A DNA stretch of 64,000 bases from Pseudomonas parafulva (GTDB lineage Bacteria; Pseudomonadota; Gammaproteobacteria; Pseudomonadales; Pseudomonadaceae): the NCBI RefSeq assembly GCF_002021815.1, contig NZ_CP019952.1, positions 2,945,001 through 3,009,000 on the forward strand, written 5' to 3'. Made by a program: the position numbers and the translations under genes. This document shows positions 19,441 to 28,720 of this stretch, in pieces. The first letter of the stretch is position 1. The number at the start of each line of letters is the position of its first letter. The notes beneath the pieces were generated by a model, which worked only from the letters and a program-made list of their open reading frames with translations, searched no databases and was not told the origin of the DNA.

Positions 19441-21105
19441 GTGGAACGCGAATACATGGAATTCGACGTGGTCATCGTCGGCGCCGGCCCGGCGGGCCTG
19501 TCCGCCGCCTGCCGCCTGAAGCAGAAGGCCGCCGAAGCCGGTAGCGAAATCAGCGTCTGCGTGGTGGAAAAAGGCTCCGAAGTCGGTGCCCATATTCTCT
19601 CCGGCGCCGTGTTCGAGCCACGCGCCCTGAACGAGCTGTTCCCGGACTGGAAGGCGCTGGGCGCGCCGCTGAACACCGAGGTCAAGCGTGACGACATCTA
19701 CGTGCTCAAGGATGCCGGCAGCGCCACCAAGGTACCTGACCTGTTCGTGCCCAAGACCATGCACAACCAGGGCAATTACATCATCTCGCTGGGCAACCTG
19801 TGCCGCTGGCTGGCCCAGCAGGCCGAGAACCTGGGTGTCGAGATCTACCCAGGTTTCGCAGCCCAGGAAGCGCTGTTCGACGAAGACGGCGTCGTACGCG
19901 GCATCGTCACAGGCGACCTGGGGGTCGATCGCGAAGGCCAGCCCAAGGAAGGCTTGTACACGCCAGGCATGGAATTGCGCGCCAAATACACCTTGTTCGC
20001 CGAAGGCTGCCGTGGCCACATCGGCAAGCAACTGATCAAGCGCTTCAAACTGGACAGCGATTCGGACGTGCAGCACTACGGTATCGGGCTCAAGGAACTG
20101 TGGGAAATCGACCCAGCCAAACACCAGCAAGGCCTGGTGGTGCACACCGCCGGCTGGCCGCTGGACGTCATGGCCAAGGACAACACCGGTGGCTCGTTCC
20201 TCTACCATCTGGAGAACAACCAGGTGGTCGTCGGGCTGATCGTCGACCTGTCCTATGCCAACCCCTACCTGTCGCCCTTCGACGAGTTCCAGCGCCTGAA
20301 GCACCACCCGGTGATCAGCCAGTACCTCGAAGGCGGCAAACGCATCAGCTATGGTGCGCGCGCGCTGGCCAAGGGCGGCATCAACTCGCTGCCCAAGATG
20401 GTATTCAAAGGCGGCGCCCTGATCGGCTGCGACCTGGGTACCATGAACGTTGCCAAGATCAAGGGCAGCCATACGGCCATGAAGTCGGGGATGCTCGCTG
20501 CAGAGGCCGTCGCTGACGCCCTGATCGCCGGCAGTGAGGGCGGTGACCAGCTAGACGGCTATGTCAGCGCCTTCAAGGCCAGCTGGCTGCATGAAGAACT
20601 GTTCGCCAGCCGCAACTTCGGCCCGGCCATGCACAAGTTCGGCCCGTTGCTGGGTGCTGCGTTCAACTACATCGACCAGAACTGGTTCGCCGGCAAGCTG
20701 CCCTTCACGCTGCGCGACACCAAGCCTGACTATGCCTGCCTGAAGCTGGCCGCAGACTCGCAAAAGATCGAATACCCCAAGCCCGACGGCAAGCTCAGCT
20801 TCGACAAGCTCAGCTCGGTGTTCCTGTCCAGCACCAACCATGAAGAAGAGCAGCCCTGCCACCTGAAGCTGGCCGACCCGACCATTCCGATCGCCAGTAA
20901 CCTGCCGCTGTATGACGAACCTGCCCAGCGTTATTGCCCGGCAGGCGTCTACGAAGTAGTCACTCAGGACGATGGCAGCAAGCGTTTCCAGATCAACGCG
21001 CAGAACTGCGTGCACTGCAAGACGTGCGATATCAAGGACCCGGCCCAGAACATCACCTGGGTCACGCCCGAAGGCGCTGGCGGGCCCAACTACCCGAACA
21101 TGTAG
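19441..21105 (+). CDS. Electron transfer flavoprotein-ubiquinone oxidoreductase
   Basis: A 554-residue membrane-associated FAD/[4Fe-4S] enzyme that moves electrons from ETF to ubiquinone. The N-terminal FAD fold is VVIVGAGPAGLSAACRLK (about 10-27). The ubiquinone-binding and amphipathic membrane segments lie in the middle. The C-terminal ferredoxin-like domain has RYCPAGVYEV and QNCVHCKTCDIKDPAQNITWVTPEGAGGPNYPNM, giving the four cluster cysteines. The GTG at 19441 was chosen because MEREYMEFDVV is the family start and AGGAGAG lies 5-6 bases upstream. An ATG 7 codons earlier overlaps that ribosome site. Regulated from a promoter flanked by a PsrA-type site. It is physically and functionally paired with divergent etfBA. 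Confidence 0.97.
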   Translation: MEREYMEFDVVIVGAGPAGLSAACRLKQKAAEAGSEISVCVVEKGSEVGAHILSGAVFEPRALNELFPDWKALGAPLNTEVKRDDIYVLKDAGSATKVPDLFVPKTMHNQGNYIISLGNLCRWLAQQAENLGVEIYPGFAAQEALFDEDGVVRGIVTGDLGVDREGQPKEGLYTPGMELRAKYTLFAEGCRGHIGKQLIKRFKLDSDSDVQHYGIGLKELWEIDPAKHQQGLVVHTAGWPLDVMAKDNTGGSFLYHLENNQVVVGLIVDLSYANPYLSPFDEFQRLKHHPVISQYLEGGKRISYGARALAKGGINSLPKMVFKGGALIGCDLGTMNVAKIKGSHTAMKSGMLAAEAVADALIAGSEGGDQLDGYVSAFKASWLHEELFASRNFGPAMHKFGPLLGAAFNYIDQNWFAGKLPFTLRDTKPDYACLKLAADSQKIEYPKPDGKLSFDKLSSVFLSSTNHEEEQPCHLKLADPTIPIASNLPLYDEPAQRYCPAGVYEVVTQDDGSKRFQINAQNCVHCKTCDIKDPAQNITWVTPEGAGGPNYPNM

Positions 21106-21111
21106 TCACCT

Positions 21112-21177
21112 CGCCCTGGCCGATACAAGAAGCCCCCGGTTCTCTCGAACCGGGGGCTTCTTGTATCGGCCAGGGCG
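21112..21177. terminator. Long perfect hairpin, bidirectional terminator candidate
   Basis: A perfect 30-bp inverted repeat (21112-21141 / 21148-21177) around CTCTCG. The C/G ends of that loop can pair too, giving 31 bp with a TCTC tetraloop. The G+C core AGCCCCCGGTT/AACCGGGGGCT could stop transcription from ETF-QO (plus) and from the convergent MFS gene (minus), though the following T-tracts are short. Confidence 0.75.
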
Positions 21178-21204
21178 TGCTCGGAAACGGCAGGGTCACA
21201 CGTG

Positions 21205-22524
21205 TCAGGCCGTGCGCGAGAGTTCAAGCCCAGGTTCACCCGTCGCCAAGGGCTCTCGTCGCCCGAAGTACACCGCAGTCATTACCCCCACCCCGCCCAT
21301 CACCAGACAGAAACCCACACACACCCAAGGGCTCCATGGCATCAGTGCGATAAGCGCCAAAGGCGTGATACTGGCCCACAGCGCATAAGCCACGTTGTAG
21401 GTGAACGAAATGCCCGATACGCGAATCTGCGCGGGGAACAGCCCGACCATGACCGAGGGCACCACGCCCACCACGCCGCACGACAAGCCCGCCAGGGCAT
21501 AGGCCACCCATGTCATGCCCCAATGCCCGATCAGGCTGGCATAGAGCACGCCGACCCCCAGGGGTAGCAGCACGCTGTACAGCAGCAGCGCCCGCCACGC
21601 GCCCACGCGGTCTACCAACAACCCGGCAAGCACACAGCCCAGATTCAGAAACACGATGCCCACGCTGCTCAGGGCAAAGGTATCCCCGGCACTCATGCCA
21701 AAGCGCTGCTGCATGACCGTCGGGGTGATCACCACCAGCACCACCACTGCCGAGGTCAGCACGCAGGTCAGCAACGCCGCTGGCGCCAAGGCACGTTTAT
21801 GTTCGCCAAGCACCTGTCGCAACGGAAACTTCACCGGGGCCTGCTGGCTGCGCAAGGCCACAAAAACCGGCGTTTCACTCAGCCAGCGGCGCAACCACAC
21901 GCCGATGACCCCGAACACGCCCCCCAGCAGGAACGGATAACGCCAGGCGTAGCTGAGTATTTCCTCGGGCGAGAACACGTGGGCCAGCAAGGTTGCCGTC
22001 AGGGCGCCCAGCAGATAGCCGAACGTGAGCCCGGCCTGCAGAAAACCCAAGGCATAGCCGCGTCGCCCGGGCGGTGCATGTTCGGCAACGAAGGTCCAGG
22101 CACTGGGCACTTCACCGCCTACTGCAGCCCCTTGCAGAATGCGCAGAGCCAGCAACAACAACGGCGCCGCGTAGCCGATGTCGGCATACGTCGGCATGAC
22201 GCCGATGAGCAGGCAAGGCAGCGCCATCATCAGAATGCTGAGGCTGAAAACGCGCTTGCGGCCCAGGTGATCCGCGAAATGCGCCATCAGGATGCCACCC
22301 AACGGCCGGGCCAGGTAACCGGTGACGAAGATGCCGAAACTTTGCAGCAGCCGTAGCCATTGAGGCATTTCGGGCGGGAAGAAAAGCTGGCTGAGGGTCA
22401 GGGCAAAAAAGACGAAGATGATGAAATCGTAGATTTCCAGCGCGCCGCCCAGCGCAGCCAGGCCCAGCGTCCTGTGGTCACGGCGGGTGAACCGGGGTGG
22501 ACGAGCGGTATCGGTGGCAGTCAT
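21205..22524 (-). CDS. MFS transporter, metabolite:H+ symporter (MHS) type
   Basis: A 439-residue 12-helix transporter. The start (RRDHRTLGLAALGGALEIYDFIIFVFFALTLSQLFFP) and GYLARPLGGILMAHFADHLGRKRVFSLSI (the loop 2-3 MFS signature) are typical of the MHS/ProP-KgtP branch, which imports dicarboxylates, betaines or sugar acids with protons. The duplicated motif reappears as LLVDRVGAWRALL. The ATG at 22524 gives the usual short cytosolic N-terminus; an in-frame extension to 22731 overlaps the upstream gene and is not credible. The substrate cannot be read from sequence. It lies 73 bp downstream of the receiver-like gene and convergent to ETF-QO. Confidence 0.88.
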   Translation of the reverse strand: MTATDTARPPRFTRRDHRTLGLAALGGALEIYDFIIFVFFALTLSQLFFPPEMPQWLRLLQSFGIFVTGYLARPLGGILMAHFADHLGRKRVFSLSILMMALPCLLIGVMPTYADIGYAAPLLLLALRILQGAAVGGEVPSAWTFVAEHAPPGRRGYALGFLQAGLTFGYLLGALTATLLAHVFSPEEILSYAWRYPFLLGGVFGVIGVWLRRWLSETPVFVALRSQQAPVKFPLRQVLGEHKRALAPAALLTCVLTSAVVVLVVITPTVMQQRFGMSAGDTFALSSVGIVFLNLGCVLAGLLVDRVGAWRALLLYSVLLPLGVGVLYASLIGHWGMTWVAYALAGLSCGVVGVVPSVMVGLFPAQIRVSGISFTYNVAYALWASITPLALIALMPWSPWVCVGFCLVMGGVGVMTAVYFGRREPLATGEPGLELSRTA

Positions 22525-22597
22525 GGCAGGTTTCGCAGCAATGGTCAAAGGCCGGAGGATAGCAAATAGCGACCCGATTGCCCCTACCCTGCCCGGC

Positions 22598-23071
22598 TCA
22601 GCGATGAAAGACCGTCTGGGCCAGGTTGCCGGGCGCTCTGGGGCCCGCCCTGCGTAGCCCGTCCGGCATAGGCAAGGTGCCCACCACCACGGGTGCGTCG
22701 ATGATGGACATGAACGACGCCAGGGCGTCATCGTCAGGTACGTGGGGCAGGCTCAGGCTGACCGCCTGGCGCTCGGCCTGGGGCACCGCAGGCACCTTCA
22801 GCTGGGCGCAATGGTAAAGCAGGGCATGCTGGATCTGCGTGCTGACCCGGCAAAACCGTACCAGGTCTACGCCTGCGTGGCTGGCCAATTCGATGTTGCC
22901 CAGCAGCAGGTGGAAGGGCTGCAGGGCACCGAGTACCAGGCGCTGCAGCTCCCCGAAACTGTCGACAGGGGCAATACGGTAATACCCCAGGCCATTGAGC
23001 ATACGCTCCAGTTGCAGGCGTTGGTGCGGGTGGGCATCGGCAATCAGGATACGCAAGGACTTGTTGGCCAT
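22598..23071 (-). CDS. Degenerate receiver-domain protein
   Basis: A 157-residue single-domain protein resembling CheY-like receivers: beta1 ILIADAHPHQRLQLERML, beta3 FHLLLGNIELASHAGVDLVRF. The phospho-acceptor Asp position reads Asn59 (LLGN where LLxD is expected), and the acidic pair near residue 12 has lost one member (ADAHP rather than DDHP), so it probably cannot be phosphorylated in the normal way. There is no output domain; the C-terminus is Pro/Arg-rich. It lies 153 bp downstream of the FpvI-like sigma factor on the same strand and upstream of the MFS gene. A role in pyoverdine control is not shown by the sequence. Confidence 0.7.
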   Translation of the reverse strand: MANKSLRILIADAHPHQRLQLERMLNGLGYYRIAPVDSFGELQRLVLGALQPFHLLLGNIELASHAGVDLVRFCRVSTQIQHALLYHCAQLKVPAVPQAERQAVSLSLPHVPDDDALASFMSIIDAPVVVGTLPMPDGLRRAGPRAPGNLAQTVFHR

Positions 23072-23224
23072 GGTCGAACCTGGACAGTGGTAGGAGCGCC
23101 CAAGACCTGGCCGAGCCCGTCAAGCCCATGCCAGGTCCGGCATTGATACCCCTAGATACAAGCCGGGAAACCCTCGGAAAGCAAGCGGCGGCCCAACAGA
23201 ATGTGCAGTTTGCACGGCGTGCCG

Positions 23225-23701
23225 TCAGGACTCCCACTGGCGCATGCGTTGCCGGCAGTGTTTCATGGCATTGACGATGTGCTTCTCCACCAGGCTACGC
23301 GACAGGCCTAGCCGCTCGGCGATCTGCGGGTGGGACAAGCCTTCGAGCTTGCGCAGCAGAAAGCTGTCACGGCATGGCTTGGGCAATTCGTCCAAGGCGC
23401 GCTTGAGCAGGTCCAGCCGCTGGGCGTGGTGCATGTCCTGGGACCAGACCGTGTGCTGCCACTGAACGCCCTCGTCGAGCACTTCCAGCGGTTCGGTCTG
23501 GCGAATCAAGTGGCGCCGATGTCGATCCACCACCAGATTGAGCGCGGTGCGATAAAGAAACGCCCGAGGGTGTTCGATCACTTGCGCATCGACACGCTCC
23601 AGTACCCGAACGTAGGCGTCATGGGCCACATCTTCGGCAGCCTGGCGGCTGCCAAGGCGTGCGCTCAGGAAATTGACCAACTCGCGATAATAGTGTTCCA
23701 C
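23225..23701 (-). CDS. fpvI: ECF sigma factor, FpvI-like (iron starvation)
   Basis: A 158-residue group IV sigma factor of the FecI/FpvI branch. Region 2 is AAEDVAHDAYVRVLER...HPRAFLYRTALNLVVDRHRR, and region 4 is RALDELPKPCRDSFLLRKLEGLSHPQIAERLGLSRSLVEKHIVNAMKHCR. It should direct transcription of the ferripyoverdine receptor gene when activated through FpvA/FpvR-type surface signalling. The GTG at 23701 is preferred: it gives VEHYYRELVNFL, the usual FecI-type beginning, and has AGGGTG upstream. A TTG at 23764 would add 21 residues but would place a Fur-box-like site only 9 bp upstream of the start. It is divergent from pvdR. No anti-sigma (fpvR) gene adjoins it. Confidence 0.85.
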   Translation of the reverse strand: MEHYYRELVNFLSARLGSRQAAEDVAHDAYVRVLERVDAQVIEHPRAFLYRTALNLVVDRHRRHLIRQTEPLEVLDEGVQWQHTVWSQDMHHAQRLDLLKRALDELPKPCRDSFLLRKLEGLSHPQIAERLGLSRSLVEKHIVNAMKHCRQRMRQWES

Positions 23702-23772
23702 GGCGGCACCCTGAATCGCCCGATGAAGGCCCCGCGCAGCCCAGATGGTCGCAGGTGATATCAAATTGGAAT

Positions 23773-23791
23773 CTTACAAATTATCATTAAC
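23773..23791 (-). promoter_or_regulatory. Fur-box-like site upstream of fpvI
   Basis: The minus strand reads GTTAATGATAATTTGTAAG, matching the 19-base Fur consensus at 13 positions including an unbroken TAATGATAAT core. It explains iron repression of the sigma factor and may also influence the divergent pvdR promoter. Confidence 0.7.
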
Positions 23792-23823
23792 CGCAGCAAC
23801 CGACGTCGGTCGCCTGCCAAGGC

Positions 23824-23847
23824 TAAATTCAACACCATGACCTTCGT
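23824..23847 (+). promoter_or_regulatory. PvdS iron-starvation box upstream of pvdRT-opmQ
   Basis: Exact TAAAT (23824-23828), 16 bases, CGT (23845-23847), the -35/-10 signature of promoters read by the ECF sigma PvdS. It lies 66 bp before the pvdR ATG. Confidence 0.8.
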
Positions 23848-23912
23848 TTAACGGGGACCTGCCTGCGCACAGGCATTGCTTGCGCTCAGGCCCACTTCGG
23901 CTGGAAGTCCCC

Positions 23913-25079
23913 ATGAGACGTGCACCCGCTACTCGCCACCGCCTGCTTCTGGGCGGCTTCGCCCTGCTGAGCCTGGGCAGTCTTCTGGCCTGGAGCACCC
24001 TGCCCCTGGGCGCGGTACCGGCCAATACCGTCACCGTGACGCGTGCAGACATTGAAAGCAGCGTCACCGCGCTGGGCACGCTGCAACCCAGGCGCTATGT
24101 GGATGTTGGCGCACAAGCCTCCGGGCAGATTCGCACGCTTCACGTCGAAGCCGGCGATACCGTGCGCAAGGGACAACTGCTGGTGGAGATTGACCCGTCA
24201 ACACAGCAGGCGCGCGTGGATGCCGGGCGCTTTTCCATCGACAATCTCAAGGCGCAGCTCGCCGAGCAGCGCGCCCAGTTCAAACTGGCCAAGCAGCAGC
24301 TCGCCCGCCAGCGCAGCCTGGCCGATGCCGGCGCCACCCGCGAAGAGGATGTGCAGGCGGCCAATGCGCAGCTCAGCGTCACCCAGGCGCGTATCGACAT
24401 GTATCAGGCGCAGATCCGTCAGGCCCAGGCGAGCCTGCGCAGTGACGAAGCCGAATTGGGCTACACCCGCATCTACGCCCCGATGGATGGCACCGTGGTC
24501 GCGGTGGATGCCCGTGAAGGCCAGACCCTCAATGCCCAGCAGCAAACCCCGTTGATCCTGCGCATCGCCAAGCTCTCGCCCATGACGGTGTGGGCGCAGG
24601 TATCGGAGGCCGACATCGGTAAGGTCAAGCCTGGCATGACGGCCTACTTCACGACACTGGCAGGCGGCAAGCGCCGCTGGAGCAGCCGCGTCAGGCAGAT
24701 CCTGCCGATTCCACCCAAGCCGCTGGAGCAAACCAGCAGCGGTGGCGGTAGCCCGGCGAGCGCGACCAATGGCGCCACCGGTACTCAGGTGGTGCAGTAC
24801 ACCGTCTTGCTGGATGTGGAGAACCCTGACGGTGCGCTGATGGCCGACATGACCACGCAAGTGTTCTTCGTCGCCGGGCAGGCCAGCGGTGTACTGACCG
24901 TACCCCTGGCCGCGCTGGACGAACGCGATGGCATGCACATCGCCCAGGTGCTCGCCCCCGATGGCCAGGTGCAACCGCGTCAGGTACGAACAGGGCTTAG
25001 CGATCGCCTGCGTGTGCAGGTGCTCGATGGCCTGGGCGAAGGTGAGCGGTTACTGATCGGCCAAGGCAGTGGAGGCTAG
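23913..25079 (+). CDS. pvdR: PvdR, periplasmic adaptor of pyoverdine efflux pump
   Basis: A 388-residue membrane-fusion protein of the MacA/HlyD type. An N-terminal membrane anchor is at about residues 9-28 (LLLGGFALLSLGSLLAWSTL). The first half of the lipoyl domain is GTLQPRRYVDVGAQASGQIRTLHVEAGDTVRKGQLLVEID. A long coiled-coil hairpin follows (about 90-155, AQLAEQRAQFKLAKQQLARQRSL), then the second lipoyl half with YTRIYAPMDGTVV and the beta-barrel. In P. aeruginosa PvdRT-OpmQ recycles pyoverdine from the periplasm and exports new siderophore. The ATG at 23913 is preceded by GGAAG; an earlier TTG is not credible. Its stop abuts the pvdT start. Confidence 0.95.
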   Translation: MRRAPATRHRLLLGGFALLSLGSLLAWSTLPLGAVPANTVTVTRADIESSVTALGTLQPRRYVDVGAQASGQIRTLHVEAGDTVRKGQLLVEIDPSTQQARVDAGRFSIDNLKAQLAEQRAQFKLAKQQLARQRSLADAGATREEDVQAANAQLSVTQARIDMYQAQIRQAQASLRSDEAELGYTRIYAPMDGTVVAVDAREGQTLNAQQQTPLILRIAKLSPMTVWAQVSEADIGKVKPGMTAYFTTLAGGKRRWSSRVRQILPIPPKPLEQTSSGGGSPASATNGATGTQVVQYTVLLDVENPDGALMADMTTQVFFVAGQASGVLTVPLAALDERDGMHIAQVLAPDGQVQPRQVRTGLSDRLRVQVLDGLGEGERLLIGQGSGG

Positions 25080-27044
25080 ATGACCACGCCCCTGATCGAA
25101 CTGCGCGACATCTGCAAGGCTTACGGCGGCTTCGGCACCCCCAGGGTGGACGTGCTGCGGGGTATCAGCGTGCGTATTCATCCCGGTGAATTCGTTGCCA
25201 TCGTTGGCGCTTCGGGCTCCGGAAAGTCGACCTTGATGAACATCCTCGGTTGCCTAGACCGTCCCACCCGCGGCAGCTATCACTTCGCGGGGATGGACGT
25301 GGCCGAGCTGGGCAACGATGAACTGGCGTGGCTGCGCCGCGAGGCATTCGGATTCGTCTTTCAGGGTTACCACCTGATCCCTTCCGGCTCTGCGCTGGAA
25401 AACGTCGAAATGCCCGCCATTTACGCAGGCATCCCGGCCCAGGAGCGCCAGGTGCGCGCCGCGGCCCTGTTGGACCGGCTAGGCTTGGCAAGCCGCACTG
25501 CCAACCGCCCGCATCAACTCTCGGGGGGTCAGCAGCAGCGGGTGTCGATTGCCCGCGCATTGATGAACGGTGGCCACATCATCCTCGCCGACGAGCCCAC
25601 CGGTGCCCTGGACAGCCACAGCGGCAAGGAAGTCATGGCACTGCTGGACGAGTTGGCCAGCCAAGGCCATGTGATCATCCTGATCACCCACGACCGCGAT
25701 GTCGCGGCCCGCGCGCACCGGGTCATCGAAATTCGCGACGGCCTCATGATCAGCGACTCGGCCGACCAGCGCGACGGCGCAGCCCGCCACCCCGGCCTGC
25801 AGGCCGATGATCTGCGTCAGCGCCTGGGCCAGGGGGCGCAGCTGCGCGGCGCCTGGAAAGGCGAGCTGGTCGAAGCACTCCAGGCAGCTTGGCGCATCAT
25901 GTGGATCAATCGCTTTCGCACCGCGCTCACCTTGCTGGGCATCGTCATCGGAGTAGCCTCGGTGGTGGTCATGCTGGCCGTGGGCGAAGGCAGCAAGCGC
26001 CAGGTGATGGCGCAGATGGCCGCGTTCGGCTCCAACATCCTTTATCTCAACGGCAAGCCGGCGACACTCGGCGAGCCGGCAGGTACCGTCACCCTGGACG
26101 ATGTCGCCGCCATCGGCCAATTGCCGCAGGTCAAGCACGTCATGCCCGTTATCGGGGAAAAGCTCATGGTGCGCCAGAACAACACCAGCCAGATGTTCTA
26201 CGTGGGCGGCAACAACACCTGGTTCGAGGACATTTTCAACTGGCCCGTGGTCGAGGGCTCATTCTTCAGCCAGGCCGACGAAGCCGGCGCGGCGGCAGTC
26301 GCCGTGATCGGCCAGAAAGTGCGGGAGAGGATGCTGGGCGATCATGCCAACCCGATCGGCCAATACCTGCTGATCGGCAACGTGCCCTTCCAGGTGATCG
26401 GCATACTGGCGGGAAAAGGCGCCAGCTCCGGCGACCAGGACAGCGACGGGCGTATCGTGGTGCCGTACTCGGCCGCCGCCATCCGCCTGTTCGGTCATCG
26501 CGACCCCGACTACATCACCATCGCGGCGCGCGATTCGGCGCAGGTCAACGGGACCGAGGCGGCCATCGATCACCTGTTGCGCCAGCGCCACCAGGGCCGC
26601 CACGATTTCGAACTGACCAACGATGCGGCCTTGATCCAGGCCGAGGCACGCACCCAGAGCAGCCTGTCGTTGATGCTCGGCGCCATCGCGGCCATCTCGC
26701 TGCTGGTGGGCGGCATTGGGGTGATGAACATCATGCTGATGACCGTGCGCGAGCGCACCCGCGAAATTGGTATCCGCATGGCCACCGGAGCGCGCCAGCG
26801 CGACATCATGCGCCAGTTCCTCAGCGAGGCGGTCATGCTGTCGATGGTGGGCGGGCTCAGCGGCATCGTCCTGGCCCTGGTCGTCGGCGCCGGCTTGATG
26901 CTGGCCGATATCGCGGTGGCCTTCGCGCTGCCTGCCATGCTTGGCGCTTTTACCTGCGCTGTGATCACCGGCATCGTGTTCGGCTTCATGCCCGCACGCA
27001 AGGCCGCCCGACTCGACCCGGTCAAAGCCCTTACCAGCGAATAA
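25080..27044 (+). CDS. pvdT: PvdT, MacB-type ABC transporter of pyoverdine efflux
   Basis: A 654-residue fused ATPase-permease. The nucleotide-binding domain has Walker [10 protein letters not shown] (residues 43-51), signature LSGGQQQR, Walker [13 protein letters not shown] and the H-loop ITHD. The MacB permease part starts near residue 265 with [23 protein letters not shown], then has a large periplasmic domain and three C-terminal helices (starting [25 protein letters not shown], ending before [13 protein letters not shown]). The ATG follows the pvdR stop codon directly. With PvdR and OpmQ it makes a tripartite ATP-driven pump spanning the envelope. Confidence 0.96.
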   Translation: MTTPLIELRDICKAYGGFGTPRVDVLRGISVRIHPGEFVAIVGASGSGKSTLMNILGCLDRPTRGSYHFAGMDVAELGNDELAWLRREAFGFVFQGYHLIPSGSALENVEMPAIYAGIPAQERQVRAAALLDRLGLASRTANRPHQLSGGQQQRVSIARALMNGGHIILADEPTGALDSHSGKEVMALLDELASQGHVIILITHDRDVAARAHRVIEIRDGLMISDSADQRDGAARHPGLQADDLRQRLGQGAQLRGAWKGELVEALQAAWRIMWINRFRTALTLLGIVIGVASVVVMLAVGEGSKRQVMAQMAAFGSNILYLNGKPATLGEPAGTVTLDDVAAIGQLPQVKHVMPVIGEKLMVRQNNTSQMFYVGGNNTWFEDIFNWPVVEGSFFSQADEAGAAAVAVIGQKVRERMLGDHANPIGQYLLIGNVPFQVIGILAGKGASSGDQDSDGRIVVPYSAAAIRLFGHRDPDYITIAARDSAQVNGTEAAIDHLLRQRHQGRHDFELTNDAALIQAEARTQSSLSLMLGAIAAISLLVGGIGVMNIMLMTVRERTREIGIRMATGARQRDIMRQFLSEAVMLSMVGGLSGIVLALVVGAGLMLADIAVAFALPAMLGAFTCAVITGIVFGFMPARKAARLDPVKALTSE

Positions 27045-27047
27045 GCC

Positions 27048-28460
27048 ATGCCCTTGCCAAGCCGCATCAGCCTGTTGACCCTCTGCCTGGCGCTCGCCGG
27101 GTGCAGCCCGCCCACTCTGCCCCAGGCAGAGGTCCAGCTGCCAGGGGCCTGGCAGGGCCCGACACGCGCTTTCAGTGAGGCCGATAGACCGGCGCGTCAG
27201 TGGTGGCAGTCCTTCAACAGCCCCGAACTGGACAACCTGGTGCAACGCGCCCTGCATAACAGCCACGACCTGGCGGCCGCCACCGCGCGCATCCGCCAGG
27301 CCAGAGCCCGTGCCGCCATCGCCAATGCACCCTTGCTGCCAGCGGTCGAACTGGGCGTGGATGCCAGCCGCCAGCGGCTGCTCAAGGGCGAGGGTTATAA
27401 CGACCTCGATGCCACCAGCAGCCAGCGCACCAGCACCGCGTTCGATACCCAGCTCAGTGCCAGCTATGAAATCGATTTCTGGGGCGGCCTGCGGGCTAGC
27501 CGCGACAACGCCCTGCACGCACTGCAAGCCAGCCGCTTCGACCGGCAGACGGTGCAGCTGAGCCTGCTCAGCGACATTGCCAACACGTATCTGCAGGGCC
27601 TGGCCCTGGCCGAGCAACTGCGCATCGCCCAACTGAACCTGGACAATGCACGGGGCATCTTGCGACTGGTCCAGGCGCGTCAGCGCGCAGGCTCGGCAAC
27701 ACGCCTGGAACTTGCCCAGCAGCGCAGCCTGGTCGCGGCCCAGGCGCGTCAGATCCCCCTGTTGGCGCAACGCGTGCAAGACGCCCGAATCACCCTCGCG
27801 ACATTGCTCGGCGACCCGGTGCAGCAACTGCCAACCAGCCGTCAGCCGTTCGCCAACGTGGCCTGGCCGACGGTCGACAGCGGCCTGCCCAGCGACCTGC
27901 TGACCCGTCGCCCCGATATTGCCGCCGCCGAGGCCCGCCTGGCAGCGGCCAATGCCAACGTGCAGGTGGCCCGAGCGGCCATGCTGCCCAAGATAACCCT
28001 TGGCGCCACCCTTGGCAGCGGCGCCCGCACCTTCGCCCAGACACTGGAAAGCCCCTATTACACCCTGACCTCCGGCCTGCTTGCGCCGATTTTCGACAAC
28101 GGCAAGCTGCGCGCCTCCCGCGACCTGGCCGAGGCCGAGCAGGCCGAATTGCTGGAGCAGTATCGCAGCAGCATCCTCGCTGGCCTGAGCGATGTGGAGA
28201 AGGCGCTCAATGCCCTTGACGGTGTCGACCGCCAGCGTCACTGGCAGGACGAAGAAGTGCGACAAGCCCAACTGGCCTTTGACCTGGCCGAACAGCGCTA
28301 CGGGGCAGGCGCCGAGACCGTGCTGACCGTACTGGAAACCCAGCGCACGCTGTATACGGCCCAGGACCAGCAGGCAACGCTACGCCTGGCCCGCCTGCAA
28401 GCGAGCGTGGCGCTTTACAAGGCGCTGGGTGGTGGGTGGGAGGTGGGAGGTGGGGGGTGA
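27048..28460 (+). CDS. opmQ: OpmQ, outer-membrane channel of the PvdRT pump
   Basis: A 470-residue TolC/OprM-type (NodT) lipoprotein. The lipobox is LALAGCSPP (Cys19). It has the duplicated outer membrane factor repeat with SFNSPELDNLVQRALHNSHDLAAATARIRQARA in the first half and LLTRRPDIAAAEARLAAANANVQVARAAMLPKITLGA in the second. It ends with QATLRLARLQASVALYKALGGGWE, a typical NodT C-terminus. It starts 3 bp after pvdT. Third gene of the PvdS-driven operon. Confidence 0.95.
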   Translation: MPLPSRISLLTLCLALAGCSPPTLPQAEVQLPGAWQGPTRAFSEADRPARQWWQSFNSPELDNLVQRALHNSHDLAAATARIRQARARAAIANAPLLPAVELGVDASRQRLLKGEGYNDLDATSSQRTSTAFDTQLSASYEIDFWGGLRASRDNALHALQASRFDRQTVQLSLLSDIANTYLQGLALAEQLRIAQLNLDNARGILRLVQARQRAGSATRLELAQQRSLVAAQARQIPLLAQRVQDARITLATLLGDPVQQLPTSRQPFANVAWPTVDSGLPSDLLTRRPDIAAAEARLAAANANVQVARAAMLPKITLGATLGSGARTFAQTLESPYYTLTSGLLAPIFDNGKLRASRDLAEAEQAELLEQYRSSILAGLSDVEKALNALDGVDRQRHWQDEEVRQAQLAFDLAEQRYGAGAETVLTVLETQRTLYTAQDQQATLRLARLQASVALYKALGGGWEVGGGG

Positions 28461-28629
28461 TGCACCGTAGGCGCAACGCTGAGCTCGAAAAACGCCAGGA
28501 TAGCCGAGACCGCTGCGCGGCCTGTCGCGGCGCAAGGCCGCACACGGGCTAACCTTTAGATGCGATGCAAGGCAGTTGCTTCGGTATAGTCCTGGAGCGG
28601 CCTCGCCAGGGCGCCAGACCGACCGCGTT

Positions 28630-28646
28630 GGGCTGCGCAGCAGCCC
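28630..28646. terminator. Weak hairpin between convergent opmQ and pvdP
   Basis: A 7-bp stem GGGCTGC / GCAGCCC with loop GCA in the 260-bp convergent space 28461-28720. No clear T-run follows on either side. The rest of the space shows G+C-rich partial repeats but no gene. Confidence 0.4.
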
Positions 28647-28720
28647 CAAGAACCCAGCGTCGCAGCGCATATTGTCGGGGCCGCCTTGCGTCCCATCGCT
28701 GCATGAATTGCCCCAGGCCC

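Noticed and set aside
22525..22731. N-terminal extension of the MFS gene
   Set aside because: It overlaps the receiver-like gene in another frame and would put a non-family segment before the first helix.
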